Of a stretch of 12,132 nt of DNA, positions 7,268 through 12,132 are shown piece by piece; position 1 is the first letter of the stretch, and every line of letters starts with the position of its first letter. Position numbers and translations under genes: made by a program. This stretch comes from Brachybacterium sp. (GTDB lineage Bacteria > Actinomycetota > Actinomycetes > Actinomycetales > Dermabacteraceae). The notes under the pieces were generated by a model. That model searched no databases and was not told the DNA's origin. It saw only the letters and a program-made list of their open reading frames with translations. Location of the stretch: positions 1 through 12,132 of the forward strand of contig DAHVRS010000439.1 of NCBI GenBank assembly GCA_027322375.1, in the 5' to 3' direction.

Positions 7268-7299
7268 GTGACCGTGCTGTGACGTGACTGCGCTGTGAC
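7268..7299. repeat. Tandem 16-bp repeat with four GTGAC boxes on an 11/5/11 spacing
   Basis: Unit 1 (7268-7283, GTGACCGTGCTGTGAC) and unit 2 (7284-7299, GTGACTGCGCTGTGAC) agree at 14 of 16 positions. GTGAC occurs at 7268, 7279, 7284 and 7295, so within each unit the boxes are 11 bp apart, one helical turn. It lies in the divergent ehuB/gntR region, about 90 bp before the regulator start. It looks like a binding array for a regulator reading direct repeats, but no protein can be named from this alone. Confidence 0.45.
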
Positions 7300-7390
7300 G
7301 GCCCCGACGCGCCGTGGAGATGCGCCGAGGGGCGGCGGGGACCGATGATGGAGTCACGCACGCGCGCCGCGCACCAGCCCAGGAGGACAT

Positions 7391-8188
7391 ATGCCCCCTC
7401 GCCAGGACACCGTCCGGCTCCCGATGATGCAGCCGATCCGTCGGCCCTCGATCATCGACCAGGCCGAGCTCGAGCTGCGCAATGCGATCTATCTCGGCGA
7501 TCTGCGCCCCGGGGACACGATCCCCGAGGTCCACGTCTCCAAGGAGATGGGCATCTCCCGCTCTTCGCTGCGCGAGGCGTGCCAGCGCCTGGTGCGCGAC
7601 GGCCTGCTGACCCAGATCCCCGGGCGGGGCCTCTTCGTCACGACGATGGACGCGGCGGCGATGAGCGACTTCATCGACTACCGGCTCGGCATCGAGATGC
7701 AGGCCGCCTCGATCGTCGCCGACCGCGTCACCTCGCTGCGCGAGGCTGGAGACGACGACGCGATCGCCGCGGTGCTCGCGCCGCTGCGCGAGCTCGCAGA
7801 GCGGACCCGTCGGGCGCTCGAGGCGGAGGAGGTCATCGAGGCCGGCAACGCGGATCTCGAGCTGCACCAGGAGCTCGCCGAGCTCACCTCGAACCGCTTC
7901 CTGATCTCCTCGATGCACACGATCGTGCTGCTGACCCGGATGGGCAGCTTCTCCGACCCGCGCGGCTTCGGCGTGCGGGCGGACATCGACCGCGCCCACG
8001 AGTCGCTCCTGGACGCGCTCGAGGCCGGGGACGGCTCCCGCGCCCGGCGCGTGCTGCGAGAGACCCTGCAGGAGCTCGCCCAGCGCCTGCGCAGCGGCAA
8101 GGAGACGCAGGAGGTCGTGCGCGATCCGGAGCTGCTGGAGTCCGACGGTCCGGAGTGGACTCCGCTGGAGACGCCCGAGGGCGCCTGA
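7391..8188 (+). CDS. GntR-family transcriptional regulator, FadR subfamily (FCD domain)
   Basis: This is a probable local repressor of the divergent importer. The 265 residues begin with a winged helix-turn-helix at about 20-86 (DTIPEVHVSKEMGISRSSLR then the wing QIPGRGLFV), followed by an all-helical FCD effector domain (about 92-235). Metal or ligand positions typical of FCD are Asp155 and His159 (DLELH) and His203 (RAHESLLDAL). The fourth ligand, usually a His 22 residues later, is Thr225. About 30 residues after 235 form an acidic, proline-containing tail of unknown role. The ATG has AGGAGG 4 nt upstream (7381-7386). The ligand is unknown; neighbours suggest the transported solute or a breakdown product. 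It is not the MocR/aminotransferase type of GntR protein (EnuR/EhuR) usually linked to ectoine catabolism. Confidence 0.92.
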   Translation: MPPRQDTVRLPMMQPIRRPSIIDQAELELRNAIYLGDLRPGDTIPEVHVSKEMGISRSSLREACQRLVRDGLLTQIPGRGLFVTTMDAAAMSDFIDYRLGIEMQAASIVADRVTSLREAGDDDAIAAVLAPLRELAERTRRALEAEEVIEAGNADLELHQELAELTSNRFLISSMHTIVLLTRMGSFSDPRGFGVRADIDRAHESLLDALEAGDGSRARRVLRETLQELAQRLRSGKETQEVVRDPELLESDGPEWTPLETPEGA

Positions 8189-8197
8189 GCAGACGCA

Positions 8198-8245
8198 GGA
8201 GAAGGGCCGCCGATCAGATTCGCATCTGATCGGCGGCCCTTCTCC
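8198..8245. terminator. Perfect 22-bp hairpin, bidirectional terminator
   Basis: Bases 8198-8219 are exactly complementary to 8224-8245 around the loop TCGC, with no mismatch. It starts 9 bp after the regulator stop and ends 5 bp beyond the 3' end of the convergent tRNA gene, so it can end both transcripts. Neither side has a T-run. Confidence 0.85.
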
Positions 8246-8250
8246 ACGGG

Positions 8251-8340
8251 CGGAGACGAGAGGATTTGAACCTCCGAGGCGGTTTATCACCACCTACTCC
8301 CTTAGCAGGGGAGCGCATTCGGCCGCTCTGCCACGTCTCC
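8251..8340 (-). tRNA. tRNA-Ser (anticodon GCU)
   Basis: The minus strand folds into a 90-nt class II tRNA. The acceptor stem GGAGACG (8340-8334) pairs with CGTCTCC (8258-8252), with discriminator G at 8251. The anticodon arm is CTCCC-CTGCTAA-GGGAG with anticodon GCT, reading AGC/AGU serine codons. A long variable arm follows, then the T-arm GGAGG-TTCAAAT-CCTCT. CCA is not encoded: CCC follows the discriminator. Confidence 0.97.
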
Positions 8341-8372
8341 TGGCGCCCGGCTCTCGCTGGGCACGCCGAGCC

Positions 8373-8401
8373 AGCATACGGGAGCGCGGCGGGTGCGCCA
8401 A
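8373..8401 (-). promoter_or_regulatory. Promoter of tRNA-Ser
   Basis: TTGGCG (8401-8396), a 17-bp spacer and TATGCT (8378-8373) match a sigma-70-type promoter on the minus strand. Transcription would begin about 25 nt before the mature tRNA 5' end at 8340. It lies in the 111-bp gap between the peroxiredoxin stop and the tRNA, which otherwise holds only a bulged, weak hairpin (about 8409-8449) that might end the peroxiredoxin transcript. Confidence 0.65.
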
Positions 8402-8451
8402 AGCGAGGCGGCGCGGTTCACGTCACAGTGCCGCGAACTCGGCGCGCCAGC

Positions 8452-8928
8452 TCAGAGGCCGAGCTTCTCCTGCAGCAGCGCGATGTGCTTCGGGGTGCCC
8501 ACGCGGTACTTCACGAAGGTGAGGATCCCGTTCTCGTCGATCGCGAAGGTCGAGCGGATGGTGCCCTGGACGATCTTGCCGTACATGTTCTTCTCGCCCC
8601 AGGCGCCGTAGGCGGTCATGACCTCGTGCGACTCGTCGGAGGCGAGGGTGTAGGGCAGGTCCTGCTCGGCGATGAAGCGGTCCAGCTCGGCGACAGGGTC
8701 CGGGGAGATGCCGATGACGCGGTAGCCGGCGTCGAGGAACATCTGGTGGTTGTCGCGCAGGTCGCAGGCCTGCTTCGTGCACAGCGAGGTGTTCGCCGCC
8801 GGGTAGAACCACAGCAGCGCGGGCGCGCCGCGGAGATCCTCGAGCGAGACCCGGCCGCCACCGGCGGTGGGCAGGTCGAGGGCGGGGGCGGGCTCCCCCA
8901 CGGCGAGCTTCACGGGCGCGGTGGACAT
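8452..8928 (-). CDS. Peroxiredoxin, PrxQ/BCP (AhpC-TSA) type
   Basis: This cytosolic thiol peroxidase reduces hydrogen peroxide and organic hydroperoxides with thioredoxin or a similar donor. The 158 residues are a normal length. The active-site block FYPAANTSLCTKQAC (41-55) fits PxxxTxxC, with peroxidatic Cys50 and a second Cys55 five residues on, the spacing of alpha-helical PrxQ/BCP enzymes. Arg125 in QGTIRSTFAID is the usual active-site arginine. The ATG (8926-8928) has AGGAGG with a short 3-nt gap. It lies 41 bp downstream of the potassium channel on the same strand with no visible terminator between, so co-transcription is likely. The tRNA-Ser promoter begins 50 bp past its stop. Confidence 0.95.
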   Translation of the reverse strand: MSTAPVKLAVGEPAPALDLPTAGGGRVSLEDLRGAPALLWFYPAANTSLCTKQACDLRDNHQMFLDAGYRVIGISPDPVAELDRFIAEQDLPYTLASDESHEVMTAYGAWGEKNMYGKIVQGTIRSTFAIDENGILTFVKYRVGTPKHIALLQEKLGL

Positions 8929-8969
8929 GTTCCTCCTGGTCGGGGTGGTGCGGGACAGGCGCAGCCAGC

Positions 8970-10700
8970 CTAGCGGCGGTGCGGGCGGCGCCCGAGGTAG
9001 GCCTCCCGGAAGCGGCGCTCGGCATGGCGGTCGCCGAGCAGCAGCAGCTGGCCGGGGGCGCTCGGGATCGACTCTGTGCCGTAGCCGAGGGTGCCGTCCT
9101 CGTCGAGGACGGCGACGATGTGGCAGCCGGTGCGGCGGTGCACCTCGTCATCGCGCAGCGAGCGGCGCACGAGGGAGGCGGGACGCGGCACGAGGAACAG
9201 CTCGTTCCCCTCGGCGACGAGCACGCGGTGGCTGAGCCCGGCGTGGTTCCACAGATCGGTCGCACCGATCGTCGCGTAGGAGAGGACCCCGTCGGCGCCG
9301 GCGCGATAGAGCGTGGCGACGTTGCGCTCATAGGTGGCGCGCGCGACGATCTGCAGCTCGGGGCGCAGGCGCCGGCAGAACAGGGTGAGGTAGACGTTGA
9401 GGTCATCGTCGCGCGGGGTGACCAGGACCGCTGAGGCGTGCTCGAGGCCAGCGCGGCGCAGGATCCGCTGATCGGCCGCATCGCCCTCGACGACCGCGTA
9501 GCTCGCGGTGCCCTCGAGCACCGAGTAGGAGTTCTCCACCCGGCCGGACTCGAGCTCGACGATCGTGTTCGGGACCCCCTCCTCGCTGAGCGCGCGGGAG
9601 GCGGATCGGCCCACGCGCCCGCCGCCGAGGATCACGACGGGCTCCTCGGAGCAGCCGACGCTCTGATACTGCGCGTCGTACTCGGCGAGGTCCTCCTGCT
9701 TCCCGGCGAGCACGAGCACGGTCCCGTCGGTGATGCGCTGATCAGGGGTCATCGCGCGCAGCCGGCCCTTGCGGAGGATCGCGAGGATCCGCACCCTGGA
9801 GCGCTGCTGGGCGATCGCTTCGCCGAGCGTCATGCCCACCAGGCACGTGCCGCGTGCGGCGGCCTCGGCGATGATCGTGTCGCCGATCGTGCCGATCGCG
9901 TGATACCTGCCGGTGGAGCCGAGCACGCGCGAGGCCATCTCCCGGCCGAGGACCTGCCCGAGCTCGAGCACGTGGTCGGCGCCAGCGAGATTCAGCACGT
10001 CCACGGAGACCGGCTTCGCGGCGGTCACGGCGACGGGCACCTGCGCGGCGGCCTGGCAGACGGTGAAGGCGACGTTCGTGTTCGCGGTGTCGGAGAGGGT
10101 GGAGACGACCATGCGGGCGCGGGCGGCGCCGGCATTGCGATAGGTGGCGGCGGAGTCCAGGGGGCCGACGAGCACCTTGCGGCCGAGGTCGTGGAGCTCT
10201 CCGGCGAGCGACGCGTCCTCCAGCACTATGACGGCCGGGACCCGGGACCGCTCGGCGCGGGCCACGAACGCCTGGGTCACCGCGTCGGAACCGACGAGGA
10301 TCACGTGACCGTGGAGGGCGGCCGGGACCCGGCGCGGGGTGCGGGCGGCGCGGCGGCCGTCCACCCAGGGCGTCACCACGTACTGGATGACGAAGAAGGG
10401 CATCAGCACCAGCATGTAGACCACGCCGCTGAGCAGCACCCACAGGGAGAACAGCCGGCCCGCATCGGACTCGAAGGTCACGTCGCCGTAGCCGAGCGTG
10501 GACATCGTGGTCATGGTCCAGTACACGGAGGTGACCCAGGAGTGCTCGTTGCCGTCCCGGATCATGAGCTGGTGGAAGATGATCGAGTGGACGATCACCA
10601 TCAGGAGCCCGACACCGAGGATGACGGCGGCGGCCTTCGATCGTCGGGCCACGAGTGGTGCGCGCTCGAGCCGACGGCGCTCCCCCGGCATGCGATCCAC
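8970..10700 (-). CDS. Two-TM potassium channel with tandem RCK (TrkA-N/TrkA-C) domains
   Basis: This is a membrane potassium channel or channel-like protein of 576 residues. Helix 1 lies at about 24-45. The pore helix and filter follow (VYWTMTTMSTLGYGDV, 59-74; filter TLGYGD instead of the commoner TVGYGD), then helix 2 at about 84-108. RCK1 starts HVILVGSDAVTQAF (132-145) and lacks the GxGxxG pattern; its C-lobe covers about 265-335. RCK2 starts VVILGGGRVGRSASRAL (355-371) with an intact glycine loop and acidic Glu382/Glu384, followed by a C-lobe at about 490-557. Tandem RCK domains in one chain resemble the architecture of GsuK and animal BK channels. The GTG start at 10698-10700 is chosen over the ATG at 10689-10691 because AAGGGAGG lies 6 nt before the GTG. 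The activating ligand is unknown. Confidence 0.9.
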   Translation of the reverse strand: MDRMPGERRRLERAPLVARRSKAAAVILGVGLLMVIVHSIIFHQLMIRDGNEHSWVTSVYWTMTTMSTLGYGDVTFESDAGRLFSLWVLLSGVVYMLVLMPFFVIQYVVTPWVDGRRAARTPRRVPAALHGHVILVGSDAVTQAFVARAERSRVPAVIVLEDASLAGELHDLGRKVLVGPLDSAATYRNAGAARARMVVSTLSDTANTNVAFTVCQAAAQVPVAVTAAKPVSVDVLNLAGADHVLELGQVLGREMASRVLGSTGRYHAIGTIGDTIIAEAAARGTCLVGMTLGEAIAQQRSRVRILAILRKGRLRAMTPDQRITDGTVLVLAGKQEDLAEYDAQYQSVGCSEEPVVILGGGRVGRSASRALSEEGVPNTIVELESGRVENSYSVLEGTASYAVVEGDAADQRILRRAGLEHASAVLVTPRDDDLNVYLTLFCRRLRPELQIVARATYERNVATLYRAGADGVLSYATIGATDLWNHAGLSHRVLVAEGNELFLVPRPASLVRRSLRDDEVHRRTGCHIVAVLDEDGTLGYGTESIPSAPGQLLLLGDRHAERRFREAYLGRRPHRR

Positions 10701-10706
10701 GCCCGG

Positions 10707-10714
10707 CCTCCCTT
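10707..10714 (-). promoter_or_regulatory. Ribosome binding site deciding the GTG start of the channel gene
   Basis: AAGGGAGG on the minus strand ends 6 nt before the GTG at 10700 but 15 nt before the in-frame ATG at 10691. The GTG is therefore the better start. Confidence 0.7.
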
Positions 10715-10729
10715 GTCCGACGGGCCCAT

Positions 10730-10743
10730 GACCGGGCCCGGTC
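10730..10743. repeat. 14-bp perfect palindrome in the channel leader
   Basis: GACCGGGCCCGGTC is perfectly self-complementary and shares GGGCCC with a second copy at 10722-10727, so the leader RNA could fold as GGGCCC-6 nt-GGGCCC. It sits 16 nt upstream of the AAGGGAGG. It could be an operator or a leader hairpin. Confidence 0.35.
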
Positions 10744-10929
10744 CCTCCGCTGCAGACTAGCCCGAGCAGGCTAGGCCTCGACGCCCGTCGCGGCACTCCT
10801 CGCGGCCCCTCGATGAGCGCAGGCTCACCCGTCCACCCCGTGACTGCCCGGGAACTTCTGCGTCCCGTCCGTGACCTCAACCGCTGTACGGCACTGATGT
10901 CACGCAGAGGGCTTGAAAGTTCGTTCTGA

Positions 10930-10947
10930 GGGCAGGGCGGGGCAGGG
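10930..10947 (+). other. Potential G-quadruplex motif
   Basis: GGGCAGGGCGGGGCAGGG has four G-tracts with loops of 2, 1 and 2 nt on the plus strand, the template strand for the minus-strand genes here. It begins 20 bp past the stop of the HhH-DUF1801 gene, where no hairpin terminator is seen. Confidence 0.45.
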
Positions 10948-10966
10948 TAGAACGGGGAAGCAGCGG

Positions 10967-11641
10967 TCAGCAGGTCGCGGCCGGGCCGGAGGTCCAGGCG
11001 TGGGCGACGAGCTCGCGCAGCACGTCGAGGTCGATGTCGGCGAGCTTGCGCACCCAGACGCAGCCCATGCCGCGACGGTTCTTCCCGAGGCGTTCCAGTA
11101 GCTCGTCGGAGCGCGGGAATCCCTGAAGTCCGTAGAGCGCGAGCTCGGCCTTGCGCGGGCTGAAGCCCAGCTGGAAGGTGTCGCCCTCGCGCCCGGTGGC
11201 GTAGCGGTAGTGCACCACGCCGTAGCCGATCATGCTGGGCCCCCACATCACGGGCTGCTCCCCCGTCGCCGCGCCGAAGATCTCCAGCAGCGTTCCGCCC
11301 TCCTCGCGGCGGCGTCCCTCGAGCGAGGAGACGTAGTCCGCAGGGTCCACGGCCGTCGCGGCGGACTTGATGTCGGCGGCGTTCTTCCCGGTCGCGCCCT
11401 TGGTGACGCTCGCGCGGCGGGTGTCCGGCGCGGGCGGGCCCTGCATCGTCGCGCCGTGCTCGGCGAGCACAGCCTGGAGGCGGCGCCCGGCGGCGGGGCC
11501 CACGCCGTGCAGCTGCGCGAGCTCGGGCCAGGCACGGCCGGCGAGGTCTCCGACGGTGGTGAGGCCTTGTTCGGCGAGGGCGCGGGCGGCGGGACGGCCC
11601 ACGCCGGGCACGTCGCCGATGACGGTGCTGAGGTCGCTCAT
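10967..11641 (-). CDS. Helix-hairpin-helix plus DUF1801 (YdhG-like) fusion protein
   Basis: The product is predicted at 224 residues, cytosolic, function unknown. Residues 9-62 hold two helix-hairpin-helix units (VPGVGRPAARALAEQGL and LHGVGPAAGRRLQAVL), which usually bind the DNA backbone without sequence specificity or mediate protein contacts. A proline-rich, charged linker (about 63-95) follows. Residues 96-215 look like a DUF1801/YdhG-like domain: DPADYVSSL, then VMWGPSMIGYGVVHYRY (131-147), then FQLGFSPRKAELALYGL (156-172). The ATG at 11639-11641 is chosen because homology begins there. It has no Shine-Dalgarno sequence but has a promoter -10 ending 6 nt before it, implying a leaderless mRNA. 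It lies 31 bp downstream of the LacI-type gene on the same strand. An upstream extension is open in frame but has no domain content. Confidence 0.82.
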   Translation of the reverse strand: MSDLSTVIGDVPGVGRPAARALAEQGLTTVGDLAGRAWPELAQLHGVGPAAGRRLQAVLAEHGATMQGPPAPDTRRASVTKGATGKNAADIKSAATAVDPADYVSSLEGRRREEGGTLLEIFGAATGEQPVMWGPSMIGYGVVHYRYATGREGDTFQLGFSPRKAELALYGLQGFPRSDELLERLGKNRRGMGCVWVRKLADIDLDVLRELVAHAWTSGPAATC

Positions 11642-11647
11642 AGCGGG

Positions 11648-11676
11648 AGCGTAGACCAGCACCGACCTGTGGTCAG
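11648..11676 (-). promoter_or_regulatory. Promoter for a leaderless HhH-DUF1801 mRNA
   Basis: CTGACC (11676-11671), a 17-bp spacer and TACGCT (11653-11648) form a sigma-70-type promoter on the minus strand. Six bases separate the -10 from the ATG, so transcription would start at or next to the A of the ATG. The -35 covers the TGA stop of the upstream LacI-type gene. Confidence 0.55.
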
Positions 11677-12132
11677 CCGTTCGCGTCCCCGCCCGGCGCT
11701 CGGCCGATCGAGCCGCGGGGCACGAAGCGGGTGGGTAACGCGATGTGCTCAGCCTTCCCACCAGCTTCCCCACCAGCATCCGAGGCACCACCCGCCCGCG
11801 CATGCAGCAGATCGATCGCGGTCGCGCCCATGTCGTAGCGCGGCACCTGCACGGTCGCGAGGCCCGGCGCGCTCATCGCGGCGAAGGGGATGTCGTCCCA
11901 GCCCACCACGCTGAGCTGGCCGGGGACGTCCACGCCGTAGCCGCGCAGCCGCTCCAGCAGTCCCAGCGCCATCAGGTCGTTGTAGACGAGCACGGCGGTG
12001 GCGTCGGTCTGCAGCAGCGGCTCGGCCGCGGCGCGGCCGCCGTCGGCCGTCGGGGCGAAGGAGCCTACTTCCACTGCCTCGAGCCCGGCCTCGGCGCAGT
12101 GGCGGCGCAGGATGTCGCGGCGCACCGCGTCG
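11673..12132 (-). CDS. LacI/GalR-family regulator, C-terminal part (N-terminus outside window)
   Basis: The frame is open from the window edge to TGA at 11673-11675, giving about 152 residues of the periplasmic-binding-protein-like effector domain. The DNA-binding headpiece lies outside. Recognisable blocks are the sugar-binding core ATAVLVYNDLMALGLLERLRGYG followed by VDVPGQLSVVGWDDIPFAAMSAPGLATVQVP, the hallmark of LacI/GalR C-lobes; the last part carries the Asp-Asp pair that contacts sugar ligands in this family. A Gly/Ala-rich linker (ARAGGASDAGGEAGGKAEH) encoded by short CCACCAGC-like DNA repeats (11755-11780) interrupts the C-terminus before LPTRFVPRGS. The ligand is probably a sugar; the target is unknown. 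It may be co-transcribed with the HhH-DUF1801 gene, which also has its own promoter. Confidence 0.92.
   Translation of the reverse strand, partial: DAVRRDILRRHCAEAGLEAVEVGSFAPTADGGRAAAEPLLQTDATAVLVYNDLMALGLLERLRGYGVDVPGQLSVVGWDDIPFAAMSAPGLATVQVPRYDMGATAIDLLHARAGGASDAGGEAGGKAEHIALPTRFVPRGSIGRAPGGDANG

Larger units (their letters stand above)
10701..10966 (-). other. 266-bp gap holding the channel gene leader
   Basis: No coding sequence is supported here on either strand. From the channel side it holds the ribosome binding site, the palindrome at 10730-10743, a TAGTCT that could be a -10 (10759-10754, no good -35), a featureless stretch, and a G-rich motif at 10930-10947 next to the end of the upstream gene. 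No conventional hairpin terminator for the upstream gene is visible. Confidence 0.5.

Noticed and set aside
7100..8293. Long in-frame N-terminal extension of the EhuB-like protein, running antisense to the GntR gene and tRNA
   Set aside because: The lipoprotein signal starts at the ATG at 7099 with a good ribosome binding site, and the extension crosses a divergent control region, a gene and a tRNA.
2..10700. Link between the Kv-beta-like reductase and the potassium channel
   Set aside because: They are over 8 kb apart, on opposite strands, with unrelated genes between; the resemblance to Kv-beta is a family feature only.
10713..10723. TTGTCCGACGG in the channel leader, 9 of 11 bases like the operator at 7162-7172
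   Set aside because: It breaks the palindrome and the final A of the FadR-type pattern, and overlaps the ribosome binding site. One near-match is expected by chance.
10701..11246. In-frame extension of the potassium channel upstream of 10700
   Set aside because: It overlaps the HhH-DUF1801 gene in another frame and lacks domain content; AAGGGAGG precisely before the GTG at 10700 marks the start.

Overview
The window is about 70% GC with dense, mostly back-to-back genes, strong AGGAGG-type ribosome binding sites, frequent GTG/TTG starts and TANNNT-type -10 elements. This points to a high-GC actinobacterium. The protein repertoire fits Micrococcales, possibly a Brachybacterium/Dermabacteraceae-like organism, but that placement is inferred from memory and not proven by the sequence. 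It reads as chromosomal core and near-core sequence: no transposase, integrase, phage gene or CRISPR array is visible.

Layout. (1) 2-835, plus strand: the 3' part of an aldo/keto reductase. (2) 909-968: a long stem-loop closing this gene against the convergent next one. (3) 987-3815, minus: phosphoenolpyruvate carboxylase (ppc). (4) 3964-7099, minus: a tightly coupled four-gene ABC importer in the order lipoprotein, permease, permease, ATPase. Its best family match by eye is the ectoine/hydroxyectoine (Ehu) group of polar amino-acid-type importers. (5) 7100-7390: a 291-bp divergent control region with a perfect FadR-type GntR operator motif (7162-7172) and a tandem 16-bp repeat (7268-7299). 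(6) 7391-8188, plus: a FadR-subfamily GntR regulator, the likely local regulator of the importer. (7) 8198-8245: a perfect 22-bp hairpin, then tRNA-Ser(GCU) on the minus strand (8251-8340) with its own promoter. (8) 8452-8928 and 8970-10700, minus: a PrxQ/BCP-type peroxiredoxin downstream of a two-TM potassium channel with two RCK domains in one chain. (9) 10967-11641, minus: a helix-hairpin-helix plus DUF1801 fusion protein, apparently made from a leaderless mRNA. (10) 11673-12132, minus: the C-terminal part of a LacI/GalR regulator running off the window.

How the parts work together. The GntR regulator and importer form a self-contained uptake module: scavenging of a compatible solute or polar amino acid, controlled from the shared intergenic region. 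No ectoine-catabolic (eut) gene lies within the window, so uptake for osmoprotection is as likely as uptake for nutrition. ppc lies downstream of the importer on the same strand and supplies oxaloacetate, but it has its own leader and may be independent. The potassium channel and peroxiredoxin may be co-transcribed (41-bp gap).

I did not find a convincing undescribed multi-gene system. The most interesting signals are regulatory (the divergent region, a probable leaderless promoter sitting on a stop codon, alternative hairpins in the ppc leader) and residue-level departures: an EhuB aromatic-cage position occupied by Ser, a GntR metal ligand replaced by Thr, and a degenerate first RCK nucleotide loop.
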